This document shows positions 8,419-17,094 of a stretch of 64,000 bases of DNA, piece after piece. Location: assembly GCA_017428625.1 (NCBI GenBank), contig JAFRQM010000021.1, positions 49,950 through 113,949 on the forward strand, written 5' to 3'. The notes under the pieces were generated by a model. That model was not told the DNA's origin. It saw only the letters and a list, made by a program, of their open reading frames with translations, and searched no databases. The translations under genes and the position numbers were made by a program. Position 1 is the stretch's first letter. The number at the start of each line of letters is the position of its first letter. This DNA comes from Clostridia bacterium. GTDB lineage: Bacteria > Bacillota > Clostridia > Oscillospirales > Acutalibacteraceae.

Positions 8419-9867
8419 ATGAGTGACTCAACAGGCATCACCACCCAGAAGCATATGAAAATCAAAGAGATTTTAGCTTACTCCCTCGGGCTCTTCGGCT
8501 TTCAGGCAATAGTCGGTCTTCTCAACTCCTACCAGGCGGAGTTTTACGGCTCCGTTATGGGCGCGAGCCTTGCCGCGGTGGGGATAATCATTCTCGCGGC
8601 CAAAATCGTTTCGGCTGTATTCGACCCTGTTATAGGCAACAAAATCGAAGGCACAAACAGCAAAATGGGCAAATTCAAGCCCTTTATTCTCGTTTCCGTT
8701 CCTATTCTGCTTATATTCACGGCGCTTATCTTTCTTGATATTGAAAAGCTTCATTTTGAAAACGCGGGCAACGCGCTTTATGTCTATATCTTCATAACCT
8801 TTCTCATTTGGTGTCTGGGTATGACCCTTGCCGATGTTCCCACACAGGGCATAGCCGCGGTTCTGACGCCCAACCCGACAGAGAGAACGAATGTTGTTTC
8901 AATAGCCAACACCGCTAAACAGATAGGTTTTTCCGCCTGCGCGGTTATTGTGCCCGTAATCTGCCTTATTATAAAAGGCGGCTCAAAGGTTCTTGTAAAA
9001 CCCGGCGAAACAGACACGCCGATGATAAGCTCCGAATACTTCTGGTCGGCTCTCGCAACGGCGGCGGCAGGCTGCGTGCTTATGCTGCTTATTGTTGTGT
9101 GGAACAAAGAGAGGGTGCCTTACTCGGCGGGCGAAAAAAACACCTTTAAAGATATGATAAACGCCATAAAGGGCAACAAACCCCTTGTGCTTGTTATTGT
9201 TTCATATTTCCTCGGCTTCGGCAGGCAGATGGCTATGGGTATTCAGGTTCAGGCGGCAAACGCCCTTATAGGCAGCCAGAACCTTGTTATCATTCTCGGC
9301 ATTACAACGGCAATCGGCTCAATGATTTCAATGGCCGTCACTCCCGTGCTTATCAAAAAGCTCGGCGAAAAAACAACATACCTTCTGCTTTCGGTTTACG
9401 GTTTTGCCATTTCGGTGCTTGCCTTTGTTATTTATGCCTTTGTTACGCAAAACCAGATTGTTATGTATGTTTTCCTTTTCCTCATCGGTTTGCAGTTCAG
9501 CGCCGTTACTCTTATGCCTATGATTATGACCGCCGACTGTGTTGACTACTATGAGTATGAAACGGGCAAAAGAAAAGAGGGCCCCGTTTATGCCTTGCTC
9601 TCGCTTACAATCAAGGTCTGCCTTGCCCTCGGCACGGCTCTCGGTCTGATTTTTGTGAGCAAATCGGGCTACTCTCAGGCTCTCGCGAACGGCGAAGCGT
9701 TCACACAGTCAACAAAGAATATTATTTTCTTCGCCTACACTGCTATGCCCGGCATTCTTGCCCTGCTTTCGGCGATTCCGATGTTCAAATATGACCTTTA
9801 CGGCAAAAAGAAGGCGGAAATTTCAGCCGCCCTCGCGGAACGCCGCGGTTCAACCGAAACTGAATAA
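8419..9867 (+). CDS. GPH-family (MFS) sugar:cation symporter
   Basis: 482 residues, about 12 membrane segments. Family motifs: KIEGTNSKMGKFKPF (residues ~75-89) and TADCVDYYEYETGKRKEG (~372-389), each the counterpart of motifs in the symporter at 3952. The two are paralogs but clearly diverged. RBS GAAGGGG ten bases before ATG. Substrate unknown; a sugar or glycoside is expected from the family. Convergent with the next gene, with a shared hairpin between them. Confidence 0.9.
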   Translation: MSDSTGITTQKHMKIKEILAYSLGLFGFQAIVGLLNSYQAEFYGSVMGASLAAVGIIILAAKIVSAVFDPVIGNKIEGTNSKMGKFKPFILVSVPILLIFTALIFLDIEKLHFENAGNALYVYIFITFLIWCLGMTLADVPTQGIAAVLTPNPTERTNVVSIANTAKQIGFSACAVIVPVICLIIKGGSKVLVKPGETDTPMISSEYFWSALATAAAGCVLMLLIVVWNKERVPYSAGEKNTFKDMINAIKGNKPLVLVIVSYFLGFGRQMAMGIQVQAANALIGSQNLVIILGITTAIGSMISMAVTPVLIKKLGEKTTYLLLSVYGFAISVLAFVIYAFVTQNQIVMYVFLFLIGLQFSAVTLMPMIMTADCVDYYEYETGKRKEGPVYALLSLTIKVCLALGTALGLIFVSKSGYSQALANGEAFTQSTKNIIFFAYTAMPGILALLSAIPMFKYDLYGKKKAEISAALAERRGSTETE

Positions 9868-9897
9868 AGATTATCAGAATCTTGTTATGCAAACACA

Positions 9898-9921
9898 AAG
9901 CCCCGTCTTCCGACGGGGCTT
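9898..9921. terminator. hairpin between convergent genes
   Basis: Ten-base-pair perfect stem AAGCCCCGTC / GACGGGGCTT with a TTCC loop. It lies between two converging genes and probably ends both transcripts; neither side has a long T run. Confidence 0.65.
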
Positions 9922-9932
9922 GAATTATGCCG

Positions 9933-11546
9933 TTATTCTTCTGTCTTTATCTGCTTGCATTGCGTGAGCAGACCGTTCAGATATTGCGCTACAGTATCGG
10001 GTTTTGCCTTGAGTTTCAAATAATAGCGGTCAGAGTTCCGGTCGTTTTCAACGGTGTTTCTTCCGTTTTCATCAACGGTGATTTTAACTCTGTGCGACAT
10101 TTTGTAAAACTCGCCGCAGCCTTCAACGGCAAACTGCACGGCGGTCAGGTCCCAGCTTTTGTTTGAAACTCTGCCTGTTTTTCTGTCGCCCGTGTTATGA
10201 AAAAGATAGCAGTCATAAACCGGGTTGCCGGCGTTTGTGTTTTCATCGCTGTCAAAACCCGTGATTATTTTTTCACCGACCTCAAAGCCGGAGCAGATTA
10301 CCGGGCGCGGAAAGTTTTCAAAAACATATTTTGCCGCCTGTGCGTCCTGAACAATGTTGAATTCTTCGCCCTCCGGGAATTTACCTGCCATGGCAATCAG
10401 AGCATGAACCTTTTTCTTTACAAGGTCGGGATATTCTGCGGTAAGTTCGGCTATGTTGCCGAGCATTCCGATTGTAACAATTACAACGGAGTCATCCTGT
10501 GCATTTTTAAGCGCTTTTTTGTAGAAATCAAGCGAGTTTTCAACTTCATATCCGCCTGCGCCGCTCATATATTTCTCATCGACAAGTCTTGCGTAATCTG
10601 AACTTGTTTCAAGAAAACCTTCGCGGCGGGTCTGCGCCACGGGAACATTATAGAACCCGCAGTAATTGAGAATCGCCCTGAGAACGCCGTTTGAGTTTTT
10701 GTTTGATGTGCAGTTGACTACGCCGATGGGAGCCATATCCTCTCTTTTAATCAGTGAAAGCAGAACGGCGAGAGCGCCCGCGTCATCGCTGTCGGGGCCT
10801 ATATCCGTGTCAAGAATGATGTCGCGCCTGCTTTCCGCAATCGGCTCATACTCCCAGTTGTCGCCTCTTGCCACCTTGATTGCGTATCTGACAATGGAGA
10901 CGGCAATAATAACAACAACAATTATGAGAGCCGCCGTTATGGTGTATTTCATCGGAATCAGGTCATAAATTTTGTCGCCGAGAATTGTAAAAAGAATCAC
11001 TCTCGGCATTATGCCTGCGAACGAAACAAGAAGATAAGGCAAAAACTTCATTGTCGTTGTGCCCATAAACAGGCTGACAACATCTATGGGGAAAAGCGGC
11101 AGAAAGCGTATTCCGAAAAACGCGGGGTATTTTGTGCCGTTTTCAATGTCAAGCAGTTTTTTGCCTTTTTTTGATTTATTCAGTATTTTCGCAACATTGT
11201 CGCCGCCGAGCAGTCTGCCGAGGCACCAGGTTACGCAAACTTCGATTATTATGCCGGCAGAGTTAATCAGCAGCGCCTGCCACATAGGGAAAGCGAGACC
11301 GACGGCAACATAAATCATTGATGCGGGAACAACAAAAACAATGGATTTTACAAAGTAAACGCCGAGTATTGTTCCGATTGCCGCGGCAACTGATGAAGCG
11401 GAGGCAATAAGCGCGCGCACGTCAATATTAACAAGGGCTTTGTATTTCCAGATAATCAGCGTAACTATGGCGGCGGCAAGCACCAGCCTTGCAACAAGGC
11501 TTAACGACTGCCTTGCCTTGCGTATTTTTTCTTTCAGAGCAACCAC
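9933..11546 (-). CDS. fusion: TVP38/TMEM64 (DedA-like) membrane domain + nucleoside hydrolase domain
   Basis: 537 residues in one uninterrupted frame. Residues ~1-225 form a VTT/TVP38 membrane module with the re-entrant signature FGIRFLPLFPIDVVSLFMG and a following helix; members act as lipid scramblase-like or unknown transport proteins. From about residue 243 the sequence switches to an inosine/uridine-type N-ribohydrolase: ILDTDIGPDSDDAGAL (calcium-binding Asp cluster), then IGMLGNIAELTAEYP and GKFPEGEEFN. Nucleoside hydrolases are normally free soluble enzymes. The start overlaps nothing; it follows hydF by 15 bases on the same strand. The fusion could hold the hydrolase at the membrane, but the side of the membrane is unclear. 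An assembly error is unlikely because the frame is continuous. Confidence 0.8.
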   Translation of the reverse strand: MVALKEKIRKARQSLSLVARLVLAAAIVTLIIWKYKALVNIDVRALIASASSVAAAIGTILGVYFVKSIVFVVPASMIYVAVGLAFPMWQALLINSAGIIIEVCVTWCLGRLLGGDNVAKILNKSKKGKKLLDIENGTKYPAFFGIRFLPLFPIDVVSLFMGTTTMKFLPYLLVSFAGIMPRVILFTILGDKIYDLIPMKYTITAALIIVVVIIAVSIVRYAIKVARGDNWEYEPIAESRRDIILDTDIGPDSDDAGALAVLLSLIKREDMAPIGVVNCTSNKNSNGVLRAILNYCGFYNVPVAQTRREGFLETSSDYARLVDEKYMSGAGGYEVENSLDFYKKALKNAQDDSVVIVTIGMLGNIAELTAEYPDLVKKKVHALIAMAGKFPEGEEFNIVQDAQAAKYVFENFPRPVICSGFEVGEKIITGFDSDENTNAGNPVYDCYLFHNTGDRKTGRVSNKSWDLTAVQFAVEGCGEFYKMSHRVKITVDENGRNTVENDRNSDRYYLKLKAKPDTVAQYLNGLLTQCKQIKTEE

Positions 11547-11561
11547 CTCTGTTAATGAATT

Positions 11562-12761
11562 TTATTTTATAAGGGCCTGCAGGTCCGGAAACAGCGAGAG
11601 CGAACGGGCAAGAATACCGTGCATTGCGGCTATTGCCGTGCCGTAGTTTGTCAGCGGCACGCCCTGTTCCTCAGCGCTCCTTGCCCTGAAACGCATTTCT
11701 CTTTCATTAAGCATACAGCCGCCGCAGTGAACTACGAGAGAATATCCGCTTAAATCTTCCGGAAACTCAACGCCGGATGTGAATTTGTAATTGAGTTTTT
11801 TGCCGGTGTATTTTTCAATCCATCCCGGCATTTTAACTGTGCCGATGTCGTTGCACTGCCTGTGATGTGTGCAGCCTTCGGCAATAAGAATTGTGTCGCC
11901 GTCTTTAAGATTTCCGAGAGCGGCGGCGCCTCTTACGGCGCTTTCGAGAAAGCCTTTGTATCTTGCCATAAGAATTGAAAAAGATGTCAGAGAAATGTCA
12001 TCGGGCACGGCTTTCGCGACCGTTTCAAACACCTGACTGTCTGTTATTACCATTGCGGGTTTTTCTCTGAGCGACAAAAGCATATCGGCAACGGCGTTTT
12101 CTTTTGTGACACACGCCTTGCAGTTGTTGTCGAGAATGTCGCGCAGCATTTGCTGTTGGGGGAGGATTATTCTGCCTTTCGGCGCGGCGGAATCAATCGG
12201 CACAACAAGCAGAACAGTGTCGCCTTTTCTGAGCAAATCGCCGACAAGCGGTTTTTCATCATTGTTTTTTACAAGACGGGCAATGCGTTCCTTAAGTTCG
12301 AAAATACCCGTATTCTCTTTGGCGCTTACATATATTTCATTTTTGCCTGCTTCGGGCGTTGAAGCGAGAAGATCCGTTTTGTTGAAAACGATAATATAAG
12401 GAATATCTTTTGATTTAAAAAGTTCAACAAGTTCGCTGTCGGCGGCGGTCATACCTCTGACGGCGTCAACACACAGAACAGAAATATCTGTTCTGTTGAG
12501 AACCTGTTTTGCCTTTCTCACCCGCATCTCACCCAATGCGCCTTCGTCGTCAAGACCGGGCGTGTCAATAATCACAACGGGACCGAGCGGCAGAAGTTCC
12601 ATAGCTTTGCTTACAGGGTCGGTGGTTGTGCCGGGCGTTCCTGAGACAATTGAAAGCTCCTGACCCGTAACAGCGTTGACAACACTTGACTTGCCCGCGT
12701 TGCGCATTCCGAAAAAGCCGATATGCACACGGTTGGCTGAAGGTGTATCGTTGAGCGACAT
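11562..12761 (-). CDS. hydF: [FeFe]-hydrogenase H-cluster maturation GTPase HydF
   Basis: 399 residues, normal HydF length. N-terminal GTPase domain: P-loop GMRNAGKSS (~18-26), switch I GTPGTTTDP, DTPGLDDEG, FNKTD. The C-terminal iron-sulfur scaffold motif is complete: Cys297-x-His299, then His345-Cys346-x2-Cys349. HydF carries the assembled diiron subcluster to HydA. The partner radical-SAM maturases HydE and HydG and the hydrogenase itself are not in the window. It heads a two-gene unit with the fusion protein downstream. Confidence 0.95.
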   Translation of the reverse strand: MSLNDTPSANRVHIGFFGMRNAGKSSVVNAVTGQELSIVSGTPGTTTDPVSKAMELLPLGPVVIIDTPGLDDEGALGEMRVRKAKQVLNRTDISVLCVDAVRGMTAADSELVELFKSKDIPYIIVFNKTDLLASTPEAGKNEIYVSAKENTGIFELKERIARLVKNNDEKPLVGDLLRKGDTVLLVVPIDSAAPKGRIILPQQQMLRDILDNNCKACVTKENAVADMLLSLREKPAMVITDSQVFETVAKAVPDDISLTSFSILMARYKGFLESAVRGAAALGNLKDGDTILIAEGCTHHRQCNDIGTVKMPGWIEKYTGKKLNYKFTSGVEFPEDLSGYSLVVHCGGCMLNEREMRFRARSAEEQGVPLTNYGTAIAAMHGILARSLSLFPDLQALIK

Positions 12762-12799
12762 ACCGCGCCTCCTCTCTCTTCAAAGGCTGTAACATTACT

Positions 12800-12828
12800 A
12801 TTAAAACACTATATTTTGAAATAGTCAA
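12800..12828 (-). promoter_or_regulatory. promoter for hydF
   Basis: Read on the minus strand: TTGACT, 17-bp spacer, TTTAAT, about 40 bases before the hydF start; GAGAGGAGG is the RBS. Confidence 0.5.
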
Positions 12829-12881
12829 TGAAAAATCACACAATATCTTCCGCATTAAACGGTATTTTTTAGTTTTTGATA

Positions 12882-12910
12882 TTTACAATAATAACAGTAA
12901 ATGATATAAT
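12882..12910 (+). promoter_or_regulatory. promoter for DUF1846 gene
   Basis: TTTACA, 17-bp spacer, TATAAT, with the start codon 35 bases after the -10 box. It is divergent from the hydF promoter. Confidence 0.6.
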
Positions 12911-12944
12911 TATTTTATATTTGTGATTTCGGAAAGAGGGGTCA

Positions 12945-14435
12945 GTGTTGAATAAAACCGGTTTTGACAACAACGAATATATACGCCGCCAGAGCGAAAT
13001 GATCAGCAAAAGAATAAAAGAATTCGGCGGCAAACTCTACCTCGAATTCGGAGGCAAACTTTTTGATGACTTCCACGCTTCAAGAGTTCTGCCGGGTTTT
13101 GCGCCCGACAGCAAACTGCAGATGCTCAAAGCCATTTCATCGGATGTTGAAATCGTTTTCGCAATAAGCGCGGGCGACATTGAGTCAAACAAAATCCGCC
13201 GCGATTTAGGCATAACTTACGACATAGATGTTTTGCGCCTTATTGACGCTTTTACCGATGCGGGGCTTTATGTCGGCAGCGTTGTTATCACACGCTACAA
13301 CGGTCAGCCTGCCGCAAAGGCGTTCAAGGCAAAACTTGAGACACTCGGAATCAAAGTGTTTATCCATGTGCCGATTGAAGGTTATCCTTATGATGTCGCG
13401 AACATAGTCAGCGAAGAGGGCTTCGGCAGAAACGAATACATTGAAACATCGCGCCCGCTTGTTGTCATCACGGCTCCCGGCCCCGGCAGCGGCAAAATGG
13501 CTACCTGCCTGTCGCAGCTTTATCACGAAAACAAGAGGGGCATAACCGCCGGTTATGCAAAGTTTGAAACATTCCCGATATGGAATCTTCCGCTCAAGCA
13601 CCCGGTTAATCTCGCTTATGAGGCGGCGACAGCCGACCTTGACGATGTCAATATGATAGACTACTACCACCTTGAGGCCTATGGCGAAACAACGGTAAAC
13701 TACAACCGCGACCTTGAGATTTTTCCCGTTCTCAACGCTCTGTTTGAAAAAATCGAAGGCGAAAGCCCCTATAAATCGCCCACCGATATGGGCGTGAATA
13801 TGGCGGGCTACGCCATCTGCGACGACGCGGTGTGCCGCGAGGCTTCAAAGGCTGAAATAATACGCAGATATTTTGCCGCCCTCGTTGACAAAAAAACCGG
13901 CAGAGGCTCCGCTCATGCGGTTACAAAGATTGAAAACCTTATGAATCAGGCGGGCATTACGGTTGATGACCGCAGAGTTATCGGCACGGCTCTGGCAAAA
14001 AGCGCTGCTACCGGCGGCAAACCCGCGGCGGCAATAGAACTCAATGACGGCACTGTTGTCACGGGCAAAACAAGCGAGTTGCTCGGCGCGTCATCCGCGG
14101 CAATTCTCAACGCCCTCAAACACATAGCGGGTGTTGCGGATGAAGAACTGCTTATTGCCCCCTCGATTATTGAGCCTATTCAGCAGCTCAAAACGGGCAT
14201 ACTCAAAGACAGAAGCCCGATGCTCCACATTGACGAAATGTTTATTGCGCTGACAATGAGCGCGGCGGACAATCCCTGCGCGGCAAAGGTTCTTGAAGCA
14301 GTTGAAGGCCTTAAAGGAGCGCAGGCGCACTCAACCGTAATTCTTTCGCAGACCGATCAGGACACATTCCGCAAGTTGGGAGTTGACCTTACCTGCGAGC
14401 CCGATTACGAAAACAAAAAGTTTTATCATAAATAA
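12945..14435 (+). CDS. DUF1846 family protein
   Basis: 496 residues, full family length. Recognised by KRIKEFGGKLYLEFGGKL (~22-39), the HASRVLPGF segment, and TAPGPGSGKMATCLSQLYHE (~176-195), a P-loop-like stretch; also HPVNLAYEAATADL. Structures of this Firmicutes family are known but the biochemical role is unsettled. The start is GTG at 12945 or the adjacent TTG at 12948; AAGAGGGG just upstream fits GTG. It has its own promoter and a terminator, so it is a single-gene unit. Confidence 0.92.
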   Translation: MLNKTGFDNNEYIRRQSEMISKRIKEFGGKLYLEFGGKLFDDFHASRVLPGFAPDSKLQMLKAISSDVEIVFAISAGDIESNKIRRDLGITYDIDVLRLIDAFTDAGLYVGSVVITRYNGQPAAKAFKAKLETLGIKVFIHVPIEGYPYDVANIVSEEGFGRNEYIETSRPLVVITAPGPGSGKMATCLSQLYHENKRGITAGYAKFETFPIWNLPLKHPVNLAYEAATADLDDVNMIDYYHLEAYGETTVNYNRDLEIFPVLNALFEKIEGESPYKSPTDMGVNMAGYAICDDAVCREASKAEIIRRYFAALVDKKTGRGSAHAVTKIENLMNQAGITVDDRRVIGTALAKSAATGGKPAAAIELNDGTVVTGKTSELLGASSAAILNALKHIAGVADEELLIAPSIIEPIQQLKTGILKDRSPMLHIDEMFIALTMSAADNPCAAKVLEAVEGLKGAQAHSTVILSQTDQDTFRKLGVDLTCEPDYENKKFYHK

Positions 14436-14438
14436 AAC

Positions 14439-14464
14439 AAAGCCGCGGCGAAAACCGCGGCTTT
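14439..14464. terminator. bidirectional hairpin terminator
   Basis: Ten-base-pair stem AAAGCCGCGG / CCGCGGCTTT between convergent genes, with A-rich and T-rich sides suited to both directions. Confidence 0.8.
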
Positions 14465-14476
14465 ATCTTTAATCTT

Positions 14477-15451
14477 TTATTCCGACATAAGCACCTGAAC
14501 TTCATCGGGAGAATAACTGAAAATGAGGTCGTTTCTGTCAAGCTCGATTACTATGTGCCAGCTTGCCATATCCTCCGTGCGAACCTCGGGAATGCGGCGG
14601 TCAAGGGCTATTGTCGCCTCACTGCCGTTTACATACACTCCGTCATAATAAACCGAACCGCTCCCCTCGCGGGTAACAACCATAACAAGCGCTTTGTCTT
14701 TGAAAAAGCCGGAATCATATTTTGCCGTTGCTTCATTGAATGATTTTGAGGAGCCGAAGCCGCTGTCAAAGTAATAATCGGATGATTTGCCGCTTTTGTA
14801 AGCGCCCAGTTCTTCCGCGCTTTTTATGAAAACAACTTTAGGGTATCTCTCATCGCTGAAATTGCTCTCATTTGCCCTGATATATTGAACGGAAGGGCCG
14901 GCTGTGCTCTTTTGCTTTTCCGTGTTGTTCCGCCCGGTATATGCAACGGTTGTGCCGGGGGCCTTTTGAGTGTTGCCGCCGGAAGTTTTGCCGCCGCCCG
15001 CCACCAGCATTGTTGATTGCGGCGCGGATTTTAAAGTTGCCCCGTCGGGTAAGTCATTTTCAAAATATTTTTCTACCGTATTCTCAAAAACTTCCTTTTC
15101 TTCACCGCTGAGGGTTATTACCGAGGAATTGCCTAATTCGCCCGTTTTTTTATCATAATAATAAGTGCCGCCGCCGATGCATATTTCATAATCGGCGTTG
15201 CCGGAGAACACCGTTTCGTGCATTGCGCCCGAAAGCAGTGTGCCGATATATTGCTCATCATCGGCTGATACGGCGTATTTCGGCGACGCGCCCGTGCTTA
15301 CCGTCGCGATTATCCGGCTTTCGGAGGTTTCCCGCTGTGCAGCGTATGAAACGATGTCGGTTGAGCCCATTTGTTCATCCTGTTTTTTTCCGCAGGCAAA
15401 AAGCGTGAATATCATTATAAAATCAAGCAGTAAACAAACCGTCTTTTTCAT
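14477..15451 (-). CDS. lipoprotein with PrcB-like C-terminal domain
   Basis: 324 residues. Lipobox LFACG near residue 21 follows a hydrophobic signal, so the protein is probably anchored outside the membrane. A central Gly/Thr-rich linker (~150-185) separates an N-terminal region from a C-terminal domain (~200-320) with FFKDKALVMV, then VYYDGVYVNG and a late SWHIVIELDR, a pattern like the PrcB C-terminal domain. The domain match is by eye and moderate. No protease gene is adjacent. RBS AAAGGAG lies before ATG. Role unknown. Confidence 0.6.
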   Translation of the reverse strand: MKKTVCLLLDFIMIFTLFACGKKQDEQMGSTDIVSYAAQRETSESRIIATVSTGASPKYAVSADDEQYIGTLLSGAMHETVFSGNADYEICIGGGTYYYDKKTGELGNSSVITLSGEEKEVFENTVEKYFENDLPDGATLKSAPQSTMLVAGGGKTSGGNTQKAPGTTVAYTGRNNTEKQKSTAGPSVQYIRANESNFSDERYPKVVFIKSAEELGAYKSGKSSDYYFDSGFGSSKSFNEATAKYDSGFFKDKALVMVVTREGSGSVYYDGVYVNGSEATIALDRRIPEVRTEDMASWHIVIELDRNDLIFSYSPDEVQVLMSE

Positions 15452-15506
15452 TATTATATCACTCCTTTGTTTATTATACGAAAAAAAGCGCTGAAAGGTT
15501 ACACAA

Positions 15507-15531
15507 AACTCCCCTCGAAAAACAAGGGGAG
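15507..15531 (-). terminator. terminator after the GtrA gene
   Basis: On the minus strand: stem CTCCCCT / AGGGGAG followed by TTTTGTGT, six bases after the stop of the GtrA-family gene. Confidence 0.7.
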
Positions 15532-15536
15532 CGATT

Positions 15537-16115
15537 TTATGCCTGTTCGGATGATGCCGGGCCGTCTTTTTGCTTTTTAAAAATCAGAAGTTTGCTGAAA
15601 ACATAGTTGAGAACAACCACAATAACGCCGACGATTATTTTTGCAAGCAGATCGTTCATATTGCAGATTGTTACAAACAGGAACATACACAGCAACTCAA
15701 CAAAAAGAGAGAATGTTCTTGCGCCGACAAAACCCGAAAACTCTTTTGCCGCAACGGAAGGTGCCCAGCTTTTGGATTCAAACACAAACAGTTTGTTTGT
15801 AAAAAACGCGAACAGCACGCCCGCGACCCAGGCAATCAGGGTGGAGTCAAGATATTCGCTGCCTTTTGAACTGAAAAGTTCAGCCGCCTTCACCCAGCCT
15901 TTGCGAACAAAATAATTGCCGAGAACGCCGTTCCAGCCTGCCGCCTCGAAAGCACGGTTGCAAAGGTAAAATACAGCCAGGTTCACGACCGTTGTTGCAA
16001 CGCCGAAAACAAGATACATAAATATTTCGCGGGTCAGAATTTTATCCGCGACCCTGCCGAAAAACGATTCGGGTTTGAATATTTTAAACGCGATTTTTCG
16101 CAAAAAATCAATCAT
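15537..16115 (-). CDS. GtrA-family membrane protein
   Basis: 192 residues with four hydrophobic segments, typical of GtrA proteins, which are proposed to flip or escort polyprenyl-linked sugars. Seen: YLVFGVATTVVNLAVFYL near residue 38, then LIAWVAGVLFAFFTNKLFVFES, the family's FxxNKxxVF signature. The start chosen is ATG at 16115 with GGAG upstream; a longer in-frame reading exists but would run into the divergent Mrp gene and has no GtrA-like content. No glycosyltransferase is next to it. Confidence 0.85.
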   Translation of the reverse strand: MIDFLRKIAFKIFKPESFFGRVADKILTREIFMYLVFGVATTVVNLAVFYLCNRAFEAAGWNGVLGNYFVRKGWVKAAELFSSKGSEYLDSTLIAWVAGVLFAFFTNKLFVFESKSWAPSVAAKEFSGFVGARTFSLFVELLCMFLFVTICNMNDLLAKIIVGVIVVVLNYVFSKLLIFKKQKDGPASSEQA

Positions 16116-16251
16116 AAGAACATTTTCTCCGTAAAAAAGTAAAATAATTTTAATGTATTGCGCCGTCATTGTCAATATGCACTTGAATTTTGCCGAATAA
16201 GTTGCTAAAATACTAAATTGTATATTTAATAATGAAATGAGGTAAACCATT

Positions 16252-17082
16252 ATGAGCGATTGTTCCGGCAACTGTTCTGCCTGCAGTGAAAACTGTTCGT
16301 CAAGAGAACAGCAGGATTTACATATTCCTATGAACGAATACAGCAACGTAGGCAAAGTTATTGCCGTGGTAAGCGGCAAGGGCGGCGTTGGCAAATCGAC
16401 GGTTACGTCGCTGCTGGCAACTGCCATGCAGTCACAGGGCAAAGCAACAGCCGTGCTTGACGCGGACGTTACCGGTCCGTCAATTCCGCAGGCGTTCGGC
16501 ATTCATAAACACGCAACGGCAGATGCGGCGGGGCTTATTCCCGAAACAACCAAAACCGGTGTCAGGATTATGTCGGTCAACCTTCTGCTCGAAAAAGAGG
16601 ATCAGCCGGTTGTATGGCGCGGCCCCGTTATTTCGGGAGTTATTCAGCAGTTCTGGAAAGATGTCGTCTGGGGCGATGTTGACTATATGTTTGTTGATAT
16701 GCCCCCCGGAACAGGCGATGTTCCGCTCACTGTGTTTCAGAGCCTGCCGATTGACGGCGTGATAATAGTTACCACCCCGCAGGATCTTGTGACCATGATT
16801 GTCAAAAAGGCTTTCAATATGGCTCAACTTATGGATATTCCGGTAATCGGAATTGTAGAGAATATGAGTTATGTGACCTGCCCCGACTGCGGCAAAAAGA
16901 TTGAACTTTTCGGCAGCAGCAAGGCTGATGAAGTTTCAAAACAGTTAGGCGTTCCCGTGCTTGCAAGGCTTCCGATTGAACCGGTTACCGCGTCGCTTGT
17001 TGACAGCGGAGCGGTTGAACTCGCTGATACCGATCAGGTTACTCCTGTTATAAAAGCCATTGAAAATTTTAATATACATTAA
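16252..17082 (+). CDS. Mrp/NBP35-family iron-sulfur carrier ATPase
   Basis: 276 residues. P-loop SGKGGVGKST (deviant Walker A, residues ~43-52) plus FVDMPPGTGDVPLT. Two Cys-rich areas: an N-terminal CSGNCSACSENC and TCPDCGKK near residue 205, which in the family bind a [4Fe-4S] cluster. Such proteins deliver iron-sulfur clusters to target enzymes, which fits the many Fe-S enzymes in this genome region. Starts with ATG after AATGAGGTAA; serS follows after 12 bases. Confidence 0.93.
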   Translation: MSDCSGNCSACSENCSSREQQDLHIPMNEYSNVGKVIAVVSGKGGVGKSTVTSLLATAMQSQGKATAVLDADVTGPSIPQAFGIHKHATADAAGLIPETTKTGVRIMSVNLLLEKEDQPVVWRGPVISGVIQQFWKDVVWGDVDYMFVDMPPGTGDVPLTVFQSLPIDGVIIVTTPQDLVTMIVKKAFNMAQLMDIPVIGIVENMSYVTCPDCGKKIELFGSSKADEVSKQLGVPVLARLPIEPVTASLVDSGAVELADTDQVTPVIKAIENFNIH

Positions 17083-17094
17083 TGAGGTAACAAG

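Noticed and set aside
15537..16502. A 321-codon minus-strand reading that would extend the GtrA protein upstream
   Set aside because: The extra N-terminal part lies antisense to the Mrp ATPase gene and has no GtrA-like content; ATG 16115 with GGAG upstream gives a normal GtrA.
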